Of a stretch of 64,000 nucleotides of DNA, positions 9,004-18,612 are shown piece by piece (the first letter of the stretch is position 1; each line of letters opens with the position of its first letter). Both the position numbers and the translations under genes were made by a program. Source of the stretch: Pelotomaculum propionicicum (GTDB taxonomy: Bacteria; Bacillota; Desulfotomaculia; Desulfotomaculales; Pelotomaculaceae). The notes under the pieces were generated by a model. It searched no databases. It was not told where the DNA came from and saw nothing but the letters and a program-made list of their open reading frames with translations. The stretch is from positions 1 to 64,000 of the forward strand of contig NZ_QFFZ01000004.1 in the NCBI RefSeq assembly GCF_004369225.1. Reading direction: 5' to 3'.

Positions 9004-10539
9004 ATGACCTTCCGCAGTATATTATTTAAAAGAACTGAAGACTGTATAAAAAATGAAACTCTTGAAGCACCAGAGTTTTTTATTGACTTAAACCTTGATC
9101 AGATTGTGGACGCCATTACTGCCGGCTGGCAGGAGTATAATCTTAAACCTTTCTTTTATACTTCTTTGAATGACAGCGACGCGATCTATTATCGGCATGA
9201 AGTAATGCGGGATCTGGAAAATAAAATACTGTTTGAGCATATAAAATCATTTGCGCAAAGAATGCGCGCAATGCGCGGACATCTTGCCCAAGCAGACAAG
9301 CTCCACTATAAATACCAAAAGAAAAGATGGTTTTTGGACGCGGTTGAAACATATTGCGAGGCCGTTAATGGTTTGGTTATCGATCTAACCCTTGTGGATT
9401 TAAAATCATCCGGTTTTCTGGCCTTCCGCGAATACATATCAAACTACGTTAAATCCGGAGGTTTTACATTGCTGCTGGCGGAAACAAAAAAGCTTAAAGC
9501 AGATTTGTCCGGCATAAAATACTGCCTGCTTATTAAGGACAACAGCATAAAAGTCCGCAAGTATGAATCTGAGATTGACTACAGCGCCGATGTGGAGGAA
9601 ACATTCGAGAAGTTCAAACAGGGAGCGGCGAGAGATTATAGGGTTAAGTTTTCCAACTATCCGGACATGAACCATGTTGAGGCGGAAGTTCTGTCTATGG
9701 TAGCTCAATTGTATCCTGAAATATTCAAGAACCTTGATGACTACTGTGAGAAATGCGTTAATTATCTGGATGAAACCATAGGAGTTTTTGACCGGGAAAT
9801 ACAATTTTATCTCGTCTATTTGGAGTATATAGGAGTACTCAAGCAAGCGGGATTGAAATTTTGTTATCCGCAGATATCAGATAAATGCAAGGAAGTTTAT
9901 AACTGTGAAGGGTTTGATTTAGCCCTGGCCAAAAAACTGATTAAAGAGAACTTGCCTGTTGTGTGCAATGATTTTTACCTTAAAGACAAGGAGCGCGTAT
10001 TTGTAGTATCCGGTCCGAACCAGGGCGGCAAAACAACCTTCGCCCGCACTTTCGGGCAGTTGCACTACCTGGCCGGCATAGGCTGTCCCGTTCCTGGCCG
10101 GGAAGCGAGGCTTTTTCTGTATGACAAGCTCTTTACACACTTTGAAAAGGAGGAAAATATCAAAAATCTACGCGGCAAACTGCAGGATGACCTGGTCAGA
10201 ATATACGAAATCCTCAACCAGGCAACTACGAACAGTATCATCATCATGAATGAAATTTTCACTTCCACTACATTAAAAGACGCGGTTTTTTTAAGCAAAA
10301 AGGTAATGGAAAAAATAATACAATTGGATTTACTGTGCGTTTGCGTAACGTTCATAGGTGAATTAGCTTCTTTAAGCGGGAAAACCGTAAGCCTGGTCAG
10401 CTCGGTAGTACCTGAAAATCCGGCATTGCGAACATACAAAATTTTGAGAGGGCCTGCTGACGGACTTTTGTACGCGATAACCATAGCCGAAAAGCACCGG
10501 CTTACATACGACTGCATAAAGGAGCGCATAAATTCATGA
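9004..10539 (+). CDS. MutS-like ATPase, first of a pair, fluoride-riboswitch controlled
   Basis: MutS-family ATPase of about 511 residues. It lacks the N-terminal mismatch-recognition domain of MutS1 and has a helical core plus the C-terminal ABC-type ATPase (MutS domain V). Walker A is GPNQGGKTT at about residues 337-345 and Walker B is SIIIMNEIFTST, where the usual Asp-Glu is Asn-Glu. The start at ATG 9004 is set by a strong SD, AGGAGGTG; the frame is open further upstream to 8890 but that part lies in the leader. It overlaps the next gene by ATGA. Mismatch repair is unlikely without the recognition domain; the true role is unknown. Confidence 0.8.
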   Translation: MTFRSILFKRTEDCIKNETLEAPEFFIDLNLDQIVDAITAGWQEYNLKPFFYTSLNDSDAIYYRHEVMRDLENKILFEHIKSFAQRMRAMRGHLAQADKLHYKYQKKRWFLDAVETYCEAVNGLVIDLTLVDLKSSGFLAFREYISNYVKSGGFTLLLAETKKLKADLSGIKYCLLIKDNSIKVRKYESEIDYSADVEETFEKFKQGAARDYRVKFSNYPDMNHVEAEVLSMVAQLYPEIFKNLDDYCEKCVNYLDETIGVFDREIQFYLVYLEYIGVLKQAGLKFCYPQISDKCKEVYNCEGFDLALAKKLIKENLPVVCNDFYLKDKERVFVVSGPNQGGKTTFARTFGQLHYLAGIGCPVPGREARLFLYDKLFTHFEKEENIKNLRGKLQDDLVRIYEILNQATTNSIIIMNEIFTSTTLKDAVFLSKKVMEKIIQLDLLCVCVTFIGELASLSGKTVSLVSSVVPENPALRTYKILRGPADGLLYAITIAEKHRLTYDCIKERINS

Positions 10540-12047
10540 AGGCTCATCTTATGTATAAAGACCGTGATTTCGACCTTAAAGGGGAATTACCATCTAATAG
10601 ACAAGCGCTGACACAGGATCTGGAATTAAGCACGCTGTTCAAAAGTATGGCGCTGGGTGATGATTTTTTATTTGAAGTGGCAAAGAAAGCCGTTTTGTCA
10701 GGCTTAAATAATCTGGACACGATATTATACCGTCAAAACATTCTGAAAGATTGTCTAAATAACCCTTCCATTATCAGGGATATCTATGATATTACGATAG
10801 AATCAATTGAAAGAAAGAAAAAAACTTATTTTGGCTTTTTCAACAGATATCCCTCCTCAATACTGCATAGCTCAATTGATGTGTTGCAGATCTTCGTGGA
10901 CATACTCAAAAAACTAAGGATTATCGCTGATGCGCATGCTGACAAATTCGCATCAGAGGGTTTTAGATTGTTTTTCACGATGCTCAAGAAAGAACTTGGT
11001 GATGAATACTTTGCCTGTGTCCAAAACCATTTAGAAGAATTGAAATTCCGTAACGGAGTTTTGATCAGCGCTGAATTGGGGGAAGGAAATAAAGGTTCCA
11101 ATTATATACTTCGCAAACCACAAGGTAAAACACAAGATAAAAAGGAGAGTTGGGTGCAGCGGATCTTTGCCAAAAAACAGCCCGTTTTCACCATTTTTAT
11201 CAGTGAGCGCGACGAGAGTGGCGCCAGGGCGCTATCGGAGTTGAAGGACAAGGGGATTAACCTGGTGGCTAATGCTCTCTCCCAGTCCGCCGACCATATT
11301 CTCAGTTTTTTTAATATGTTGAGGACTGAATTGGCTTTTTATGTTGGCTGTTTGAATTTATATGAGCGGCTTGCCCAAATAGGGGAGCCGGTATCCTTCC
11401 CCCTGCCCGTGGACGCCGGCGAACGCAGACATTCTTTTAAGGGGCTATATGATGTCTGTCTCGCTTTAAGTTTAGAGCAAAAAATTGTCGGCAACGATGT
11501 GAATGCCGATGGTAAAGACCTCGTGATGATTACGGGCGCCAACCAGGGCGGCAAATCCACTTTTTTGCGCAGCATAGGCTTAGCTCAATTGATGATGCAG
11601 TGCGGTATGTTTGTGCCGGCCGAATCTTTCTCATCCAACATCTGTCAGAACCTCTTCACGCACTACAAACGGGAAGAAGACACAACCATGAACAGCGGTA
11701 AACTTGATGAGGAACTCGGCAGAATGAGCGATATTGTAGATAAAATTACACCCAATTCGATGTTGCTATTTAATGAATCATTTGCCGCGACAAACGAAAG
11801 GGAAGGCTCGGAGATTGCGCGGCAAATAATTAGCGCATTATTAGAAAGACGCGTCAAGGTGTTCTTTGTTACGCATCTTTATGAATTTGCACATGGGTTT
11901 TATGATAAAAAGTTGAAGAACACCTTATTTCTGCGGGCTGAAAGACAAAACGACGGAAGAAGGACTTTTAAATTAGTCGATGGCGAACCATTACAAACCA
12001 GCTTTGGAGAAGATTTGTATAATGGGATATTCGGTACGGGCAGTTAA
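10536..12047 (+). CDS. MutS-like ATPase, second of a pair
   Basis: Second MutS-related protein (503 residues), start ATG 10536 overlapping the stop of the first gene. The ATPase domain has Walker A TGANQGGKST (about 333-342), Walker B SMLLFNESFAATNEREG and the H-loop FFVTHLYEF. The N-terminal ~320 residues are a helical core without MutS1 domain I or a Smr nuclease. The two products differ clearly in sequence and are strictly co-translated, so a heterodimer like MutSalpha or MSH4-MSH5 is plausible. MutS-type genes have been reported downstream of crcB-motif RNAs (recalled, not checked). Confidence 0.8.
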   Translation: MKAHLMYKDRDFDLKGELPSNRQALTQDLELSTLFKSMALGDDFLFEVAKKAVLSGLNNLDTILYRQNILKDCLNNPSIIRDIYDITIESIERKKKTYFGFFNRYPSSILHSSIDVLQIFVDILKKLRIIADAHADKFASEGFRLFFTMLKKELGDEYFACVQNHLEELKFRNGVLISAELGEGNKGSNYILRKPQGKTQDKKESWVQRIFAKKQPVFTIFISERDESGARALSELKDKGINLVANALSQSADHILSFFNMLRTELAFYVGCLNLYERLAQIGEPVSFPLPVDAGERRHSFKGLYDVCLALSLEQKIVGNDVNADGKDLVMITGANQGGKSTFLRSIGLAQLMMQCGMFVPAESFSSNICQNLFTHYKREEDTTMNSGKLDEELGRMSDIVDKITPNSMLLFNESFAATNEREGSEIARQIISALLERRVKVFFVTHLYEFAHGFYDKKLKNTLFLRAERQNDGRRTFKLVDGEPLQTSFGEDLYNGIFGTGS

Positions 12048-12093
12048 ATTAGTTCGTATTGCAAGTAAAAGAGAAGATATATTAAGTTAATTG

Positions 12094-12122
12094 TTGACTT
12101 TAAAAGGCCACCCACATAAAAT
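12094..12122 (+). promoter_or_regulatory. Promoter of ilvD
   Basis: TTGACT at 12094-12099, 17-bp spacer, TAAAAT at 12117-12122, about 18 bp before the riboswitch. The same hexamers occur before copies C and D. Confidence 0.65.
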
Positions 12123-12140
12123 AATGATATTAAAACTGAA

Positions 12141-12217
12141 GGTGATGGAGCTCGCCTTGCGCCAAAAATGGCTAATGGCTCCTGTAGAGATGATCTGCGG
12201 GAGCTTTTTATTTTTTA
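12141..12217 (+). promoter_or_regulatory. Fluoride riboswitch (crcB motif) with intrinsic terminator, copy B
   Basis: The aptamer reads GGTGATGGAGCTCGCC, then GCGCCAAAAATGGC, then GGCTAATGGCTCCTGTAG, all fitting the crcB consensus. The 3' part GCTCCTGTAGA doubles as the left arm of a terminator with TCTGCGGGAGC, followed by TTTTTATTTTTT. ilvD starts 44 nt after the U-tract with the SD AGGAGG. It is nearly identical to copy D. Confidence 0.9.
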
Positions 12218-12260
12218 AACGGGTTTTTCTTATAAAAGTTCTAACAAGGAGGTTTTTTAA

Positions 12261-13952
12261 ATGAAAGGAAATTCGGTACTGCCAAGTGAACAGGTGACCC
12301 AGGGTGTAGCCCGAGCGCCGCACAGATCTCTCTTCTATGCTATGGGCTATACAAAGGAAGATCTACAAAAGCCCCTTATCGGCATTGTCAATGCGTTTAA
12401 CGAAATAATACCGGGACATATCCACCTGAGGGATTTAGCCCAGGCGGCAAAGCTGGGGGTCTCGGCAGCCGGAGGCACACCAATTGAATTTCCGGTCATC
12501 GGCATCTGCGATGGTATCGCCATGAACCACAATGGCATGAAGTATCCCCTGGCCAGCCGGGAACTGATTGCAGATTCAATAGAAACTATGGTCATGGCTC
12601 ACAAGTTTGACGGTCTCGTTCTTATAGCGGACTGTGACAAGATCGTGCCGGGCATGTTAATGGCGGCGTTAAGGTTGAACATACCATCGGTTTACGTCAG
12701 CGGCGGCCCTATGCTCACCGGAAGTTACGCTGGCCAGAAAGCGGACCTTGTAAGACCTCTCTTCGAAGCTGTTGGAGCTTATGCTGCAGGTTCAATCAGC
12801 GGACAGGAGTTGGAAGAAATGGAATTGAGCGCCTGCCCTACCTGTGGCAGCTGCGCAGGTCTTTTTACCGCGAATTCCATGAACTGCCTGGCAGAGGCGC
12901 TCGGTATAGGCCTGCCTGGTAACGGCACCATTCCGGCGCCATACGGGCAGCGTAAAGCGCTGGCCAAGATTGCAGGCCGGCAGGTCATGCAGTTGGTCAA
13001 GGAAAACATCCGACCGAGGGACATCATGACACTGAACGCGTTTCATAACGCAATAGCATTGGACATGGCTATCGGAGGCTCCAGCAACACAGTCCTGCAC
13101 CTTCTGGCAATTGCCGACGAGGCTGGAGTGCCGCTCAAGCTTGAAGATTTTGATAAAATAAGCGCACGTGTGCCCAATATCTGTAAATTGAGCCCCGGAG
13201 GGATACACCGTCTGTTCGATTTATATGTGGCGGGCGGGATTTCTGCCGTCTTAAAGCAACTGGGCGGGCAGGGCCTGCTGCATCTGGAAGAGAAAACGGT
13301 GACAGGAAAAACACTTGGTGAGAACATCAGCAAAGCAGAGGTTAGAAACGTGGAAGTAATCCGCCCCATCAGCGATCCCTATACCAAACAGGGCGGCATC
13401 GCCATTTTGAGAGGCAACCTGGCACCCGATGGCGCGGTGGTGAAACAATCCGCCGTGGCCAAGGAAATGCTCAAACACACCGGTCCGGCCAGAGTCTTCG
13501 ATAGTGAAGAAGAAGCTTTTGACGCTATTATGGGCGGTCGTATCAATAAAGGTGACGTAGTGGTAATCCGCTATGAAGGACCAAAGGGAGGCCCGGGCAT
13601 GCGCGAAATGCTCAGTCCCACATCCGCAATAACCGGGATGGGACTCGACAAGGATGTGGCGCTGCTCACGGACGGACGTTTTTCCGGTGGTACTCGCGGG
13701 GCCAGCATAGGCCACATTTCACCGGAGGCGTCGGAAGGCGGCCCCATAGCTTTAGTCCAGGAAGGCGACTTGATTGAAATAAACATTCCGAAACGTACTA
13801 TAAATGTAAAGATAACTAGAAAAGAATTAGCCGACCGGCGGAAAAACTGGCAACCGCCCGCGCCAAAAGTAACAGGCAAAAGCTATCTGGCCCGCTATGC
13901 GGCGCAGGTTACTTCAGCCAGCACCGGGGCTGTTCTCAGAACTCGTGGTTAA
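12261..13952 (+). CDS. ilvD: Dihydroxy-acid dehydratase
   Basis: Fe-S hydro-lyase of branched-chain amino acid synthesis, converting 2,3-dihydroxy-isovalerate/-methylvalerate into the 2-oxo acids. Cluster-ligand regions are visible: DCDKIVPGM and [16 protein letters not shown]; the IlvD/Edd signature [10 protein letters not shown] and the C-terminal [16 protein letters not shown] are also present. The length of 563 residues is normal. The SD AAGGAGG is well placed. It is a single-gene unit behind a fluoride riboswitch, with no other ilv or leu genes nearby, suggesting this copy is made for fluoride stress. A related sugar-acid dehydratase is possible, but the sequence reads as IlvD. Confidence 0.9.
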   Translation: MKGNSVLPSEQVTQGVARAPHRSLFYAMGYTKEDLQKPLIGIVNAFNEIIPGHIHLRDLAQAAKLGVSAAGGTPIEFPVIGICDGIAMNHNGMKYPLASRELIADSIETMVMAHKFDGLVLIADCDKIVPGMLMAALRLNIPSVYVSGGPMLTGSYAGQKADLVRPLFEAVGAYAAGSISGQELEEMELSACPTCGSCAGLFTANSMNCLAEALGIGLPGNGTIPAPYGQRKALAKIAGRQVMQLVKENIRPRDIMTLNAFHNAIALDMAIGGSSNTVLHLLAIADEAGVPLKLEDFDKISARVPNICKLSPGGIHRLFDLYVAGGISAVLKQLGGQGLLHLEEKTVTGKTLGENISKAEVRNVEVIRPISDPYTKQGGIAILRGNLAPDGAVVKQSAVAKEMLKHTGPARVFDSEEEAFDAIMGGRINKGDVVVIRYEGPKGGPGMREMLSPTSAITGMGLDKDVALLTDGRFSGGTRGASIGHISPEASEGGPIALVQEGDLIEINIPKRTINVKITRKELADRRKNWQPPAPKVTGKSYLARYAAQVTSASTGAVLRTRG

Positions 13953-13990
13953 AATGGCTTGTCCTCAAAACTAATCCGCCAGTTTAAGCA

Positions 13991-14026
13991 GGGATTGAGC
14001 CATTTAAAAATGAATGGCTCAATCCC
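13991..14026. repeat. Perfect 14-bp stem hairpin between convergent genes
   Basis: GGGATTGAGCCATT and its exact complement are separated by 8 nt, between ilvD and the convergent PAP2 gene. Neither strand has a following T-run, so it is not a canonical terminator, although it may end transcripts from both sides. Confidence 0.5.
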
Positions 14027-14048
14027 ACGAAAAAACTAACATCAAAGA

Positions 14049-14750
14049 TCAGGTTCCCGTAAACCAATGTTCCGGAGGCAATTTTTCTATTTTACCAAGA
14101 AACACACGCTTACAGTGCAACCGTTTGATAGCTATAATGGAAACAACCAACCAGCTAAAACCGGCCAGGTATGAGCCAAGAACGTCACTGGGGTAATGCA
14201 CTCCCAGGTAGACTCGGCTTACGCCAATGGTCAGAATTACGAATACAGCCAATATCGCCATTAGGCTCCGCCACTTCCGGGACGGGATGTGTTGGAAAGC
14301 AAAAAACAGAAGCATCCCGTAAAAAGCCAAGGTAACCATCGCGTGGCCGCTTGGAAAGCTATATCCCGATTCTTTAATAAGATAAAGGTTAGGGCGGATG
14401 CGGTGAAAGCTGATCTTTAACAAGTTATTTAAAAGCACCGCACCTAGAAAGGAAAGGGAAAATCCCTTCAGTTCCCACCAACGCCGCCGCCAAACCAGCA
14501 CTAACAAGATGGCTGGAAAAGCTAAAAAATAGAATTTAACTGAGCCGAGGGAAGTAAAAAATAACATTATTCTGTCCAGTGAAGGGTTTGCGAGGCCGTG
14601 AAAATAACTCAGTAAGTACCAGTCAATGGAACTGAAATTATTTTTGACAACCTCTTTCGCTAATACTACAAATAAAAAAAGCGGCGCAAGTACTAACAAC
14701 ATTTCAGGTAGCCAACCAGCTAACTGCTTTCTCTGTAAAGTTATTTTCAT
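14049..14750 (-). CDS. PAP2-family membrane phosphatase
   Basis: Membrane phosphatase of the PAP2/undecaprenyl-pyrophosphate phosphatase type, acting on lipid phosphates. The three catalytic motifs are KISFHRIRP, PSGH and SRVYLGVHYPSD. About five or six membrane helices, 233 residues. It is transcribed against its neighbours, inside the fluoride island but not preceded by a riboswitch, so it is probably independent. BacA-like recycling of undecaprenyl pyrophosphate or phosphatidate/PGP dephosphorylation are both possible. Confidence 0.85.
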   Translation of the reverse strand: MKITLQRKQLAGWLPEMLLVLAPLFLFVVLAKEVVKNNFSSIDWYLLSYFHGLANPSLDRIMLFFTSLGSVKFYFLAFPAILLVLVWRRRWWELKGFSLSFLGAVLLNNLLKISFHRIRPNLYLIKESGYSFPSGHAMVTLAFYGMLLFFAFQHIPSRKWRSLMAILAVFVILTIGVSRVYLGVHYPSDVLGSYLAGFSWLVVSIIAIKRLHCKRVFLGKIEKLPPEHWFTGT

Positions 14751-14893
14751 GATGTTGCTCCTTTATGGGTAAGTTATAATGCGGATTTTATTTGTTAAAC
14801 ATCATTCTACCTTTAGAAATAAAAAAAGCAAGTTGACTTCAGCTATTTCATTTAATAAAAAGCTAAAATATAACCATGAAAATTTTTGCTTTA

Positions 14894-14923
14894 TTGACTG
14901 CCGGAATTTGAGTAATGTAAAAT
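14894..14923 (+). promoter_or_regulatory. Promoter of eno
   Basis: TTGACT at 14894-14899 and TAAAAT at 14918-14923 with an 18-bp spacer, placed 13 bp before the fluoride aptamer, as in copies B and D. Confidence 0.6.
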
Positions 14924-14936
14924 AACAAAAATGAAC

Positions 14937-15013
14937 AGCGATGGGGCTCGCTTATTAAAATGCCATATCCGGCTGATAGCTCCTACCTTAAACGGTAGGG
15001 GCTATCTTTTTTT
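14937..15013 (+). promoter_or_regulatory. Fluoride riboswitch (crcB motif) with intrinsic terminator, copy C
   Basis: The aptamer begins AGCGATGGGGCTCGCT and ends GGCTGATAGCTCCTAC, the conserved crcB termini. The terminator arms are GATAGCTCCTACC and GGTAGGGGCTATC (one G-U pair) with a 6-nt loop and a T7 run. eno follows at 15048 with a strong SD (AAGGAGG). Enolase is a classical fluoride-inhibited enzyme and a known crcB-motif target. Confidence 0.9.
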
Positions 15014-15047
15014 AAAAATCAAAACATTTTTCAAGGAGGTTGACTAA

Positions 15048-16313
<1,266 letters not shown>

Positions 16314-16336
16314 TGAGGTTTTTTGGAGGTGACAGG

Positions 16337-16807
16337 ATGCTGACAGTTACTATTCCGGGAAAAAGGACACTGGAACTAAAGCATATTGTACTGGACTTTA
16401 ACGGTACAATGGCCTGCGACGGATACCTAATCCCCGGCGTTAAAGAAAGGCTGAATTTGCTTGCGGAGAAACTGGAGGTGCATATTTTAACGGCGGATAC
16501 TTTCGGTCTCTGTAAAACCTCGTGCCGGGGTATAAATGGCTGCATTAGTATACTCAGCTCTGAGATAGGAGCGCCGGAAAAAGAAAAATATGTCGAATCA
16601 CTGGGCACAGAAAGTGTTATAGCGGTAGGCAATGGCGCTAATGACGCCTTAATGCTGTCACGCGCAGCTTTAGGCATAATGATCATGGGGCTGGAGGGTG
16701 CAGCCGTTAAAGCCCTGCAAACAGCGGATGTTATTGCCAGGGATATAAACTCCGCCCTGGACATGCTCTTGAATCCCAAAAGGCTTATTGCCACCTTGAG
16801 GTTATAG
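16337..16807 (+). CDS. HAD-fold protein of the soluble P-type ATPase-like group (COG4087)
   Basis: Small HAD-superfamily protein of about 156 residues. Motif I is LDFNGTMACDG: the nucleophile Asp is present, but the second Asp of phosphatases is Asn, as in the COG4087 soluble P-type ATPase-like proteins. Motif IV is VGNGANDALML. The start at ATG 16337 follows GGAGGTGA by a few bases; an upstream in-frame ATG at 16313 overlaps the eno stop but lacks an SD. Probably co-transcribed with eno under the fluoride riboswitch. HAD aspartyl-phosphate sites are sensitive to metal fluorides, which may explain the pairing. Substrate unknown. Confidence 0.75.
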   Translation: MLTVTIPGKRTLELKHIVLDFNGTMACDGYLIPGVKERLNLLAEKLEVHILTADTFGLCKTSCRGINGCISILSSEIGAPEKEKYVESLGTESVIAVGNGANDALMLSRAALGIMIMGLEGAAVKALQTADVIARDINSALDMLLNPKRLIATLRL

Positions 16808-16887
16808 CCTTAAAGGATTAAGGCTAGAGCCTCTGTAACTCTTTGATATTTTCCAATTAATTCATTATCTAAAAAGAATGGTTCAAA

Positions 16888-17841
16888 ATGAAAGCTTATT
16901 TAGGAATTGACATTGGTTCTCTCACAACTAAAATTGTTATTCTTAGTGAAACTGGCGAGGTTCTTACCGGCCTTTACCTTCAGACTAAGGGCAGGCCGAT
17001 AGAATTAATCCAAGAGGGGCTTAGAAAAGTAGCCGACTCCATACCGCCCGGCATGGAAATCGCAGGCGCCGGAACAACCGGTAGTGGCCGCCACCTGGCA
17101 GGGGTTATTATAGGCGCTGATGTTATTAAAAATGAGATAACAGCCCACGCAGTGGCGGCGACCATGCTGGTCCCCGGTGTCCAGACAATTTTTGAAATTG
17201 GTGGTCAGGACTCAAAGATCATCATCCTGAGAAACGGTATAGTGACTGACTTCGCTATGAATACTGTTTGCGCCGCGGGCACCGGTTCTTTTCTCGACCA
17301 GCAGGCGGCGCGTCTAAACATCCCGATCCATGATTTCGGCGAGCTGGCCCTGCAATCTAAAATACCTGTGCGAATAGCAGGGCGCTGTACAGTTTTTGCT
17401 GAATCGGACATGATCCACAAGCAGCAAATGGGACACAGCATTCCCGATTTGATTAGAGGTTTATGTGATGCCTTGGTGCGTAATTATCTTAACAACGTTG
17501 GAAAAGGCAAAGAGATACTGCCCCCTATAGTTTTCCAAGGGGGCGTCGCCGCCAACGTGGGTATTATAGCTTCATTTGAAAGGGCTCTCGGTATGAGCCT
17601 TAACATACCTGAATATTCCGGCGTCATGGGGGCAATCGGCGCTGCGCAGCTGGCCAGGGAGGAAATGGCGGGGCGTGCCGGTACTCGTTTTAAAGGATTT
17701 AAAATTAGCGGTCTCTCTTATCACACCGGATGCTTTGAATGTGACGGTTGTTCCAATGTATGCGAAGTGGTGGAGATTTACGAAGAAGAGAAGATTATCG
17801 GCCGCTGGGGATCACGCTGTTCAAAGTGGGATATAATTTAA
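16888..17841 (+). CDS. 2-hydroxyacyl-CoA dehydratase / benzoyl-CoA reductase activase-like ATPase
   Basis: Member of the BcrAD/BadFG/HgdC family (COG1924), ATP-driven electron activators of radical 2-hydroxyacyl-CoA dehydratases. The ASKHA-fold motifs are visible: GIDIGSLTTK (phosphate 1), EIGGQDSK, the cluster-binding CAAGTGSFLDQQA and RCTVFAESD. At 317 residues it is about 50 longer than HgdC, with an extra C-terminal tail carrying CFECDGCSNVC plus a further Cys near the end, a possible second metal site. It follows the HAD gene after 80 nt with no clear terminator, so it may belong to the eno unit. No dehydratase subunits lie nearby. Confidence 0.8.
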   Translation: MKAYLGIDIGSLTTKIVILSETGEVLTGLYLQTKGRPIELIQEGLRKVADSIPPGMEIAGAGTTGSGRHLAGVIIGADVIKNEITAHAVAATMLVPGVQTIFEIGGQDSKIIILRNGIVTDFAMNTVCAAGTGSFLDQQAARLNIPIHDFGELALQSKIPVRIAGRCTVFAESDMIHKQQMGHSIPDLIRGLCDALVRNYLNNVGKGKEILPPIVFQGGVAANVGIIASFERALGMSLNIPEYSGVMGAIGAAQLAREEMAGRAGTRFKGFKISGLSYHTGCFECDGCSNVCEVVEIYEEEKIIGRWGSRCSKWDII

Positions 17842-17890
17842 ATCATATAGATGCTAAGACAACCAAAAACGGATAGCAATAATATGTTTA

Positions 17891-17919
17891 TTGACTTTAC
17901 AAGCTCCTCAACTTAAAAT
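17891..17919 (+). promoter_or_regulatory. Promoter of the small-ORF unit
   Basis: TTGACT at 17891-17896, 17-bp spacer, TAAAAT at 17914-17919, 16 bp before riboswitch copy D. Confidence 0.65.
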
Positions 17920-17935
17920 GGATAATAAAAATGAA

Positions 17936-18010
17936 GGCGATGGAGCTCGCCTCGCGCCAAACCTGGCTAATGGCTCCTGTAGGAAGTTTACCTGCAGGGG
18001 CTTTTGTTGT
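17936..18010 (+). promoter_or_regulatory. Fluoride riboswitch (crcB motif) with intrinsic terminator, copy D
   Basis: The aptamer reads GGCGATGGAGCTCGCC, then GCGCCAAACCTGGC, then GGCTAATGGCTCCTGTAG, almost the same as copy B. The terminator pairs GGCTCCTGTAGG with CCTGCAGGGGCT and is followed by TTTGTTGTTATT, a weaker U-tract. The downstream genes are two very small unknown ORFs. Confidence 0.88.
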
Positions 18011-18039
18011 TATTCTAACTGTAAATCAAGGTGAATAAT

Positions 18040-18318
18040 GTGTCTGATTTTACTAATTCTTTTTTTAATATCGGCTCTATAGAAAAACTGCTGAATGAAA
18101 ATCGACGCCCCGCTTGTGTTTATGCTGATGAAAACAAGAAAATGTATCTGAAGTGGTTTAATATTGAGAATTACAACAGCCTCGAAACATTGTTCGCGAT
18201 ATCCCAAAACGGTCTTTGCCGTACACATGGTTGGGAATTATCCCAGTTTGGCAACAAATTAAGTACTCTCAATCAGTTCGTGATTAATAAGAAAACAAAT
18301 GAACTGGAATCACATTGA
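18040..18318 (+). CDS. Small unknown protein under fluoride-riboswitch control
   Basis: About 92 residues, soluble and charged, with no recognised domain. The start GTG 18040 is preferred because AAGGTGA lies just upstream; GTG 18031 is in frame. A central block MYLKWFNIENY and a second LCRTHGWELSQFG stand out. Only two cysteines and no membrane helix are seen, so it is not a transporter. Its placement directly after riboswitch copy D is the only functional clue. Its 3' end overlaps the next small ORF by 20 nt. Confidence 0.55.
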   Translation: MSDFTNSFFNIGSIEKLLNENRRPACVYADENKKMYLKWFNIENYNSLETLFAISQNGLCRTHGWELSQFGNKLSTLNQFVINKKTNELESH

Positions 18319-18454
18319 ACAGCTGGAAAAGATGGCCAGGGATTTAGAGGAATATTTTAGAAAAACCGATTACCGCTTTAAGCAAGAACCTAAAGGTGAA
18401 GAACAGCTAGCCTGGTTAAAAAGCTTGAGATTTTATGTCGGAGAGGAATTTTGA
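18299..18454 (+). CDS. Second small unknown protein in the riboswitch-D unit
   Basis: A 51-residue frame from ATG 18299, which lies inside the end of the preceding gene. The sequence is charged and helix-like (HIEQLEKMARDLEEYF near the start, WLKSLRFYVGEEF at the end). The overlap suggests translational coupling, since no clear SD is seen. It could also be the C-terminal part of the preceding protein moved out of frame by an indel; a homolog with both parts fused would show this. Confidence 0.4.
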   Translation: MNWNHIEQLEKMARDLEEYFRKTDYRFKQEPKGEEQLAWLKSLRFYVGEEF

Positions 18455-18612
18455 GTATTTCCCATAAAAAGTTTTGACCTTAAATAATGCATTTCAAAAT
18501 GACCTTGCTCACCACATCTTCTACCTCTCAAATGTACCAACAATGATTTTTGATTGCAGATTACCAGCAAAAACAGAAAATCGCTAACTTAACAAAATTC
18601 AATCGCATGTAA

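Noticed and set aside
13991-14026. Strong hairpin as an intrinsic terminator of ilvD
   Set aside because: The stem is perfect but no T-run follows on either strand, so I kept it as a hairpin only.
14049-14750. PAP2 phosphatase as part of the fluoride regulon
   Set aside because: It runs on the opposite strand and has no crcB motif in front; location alone is not enough.
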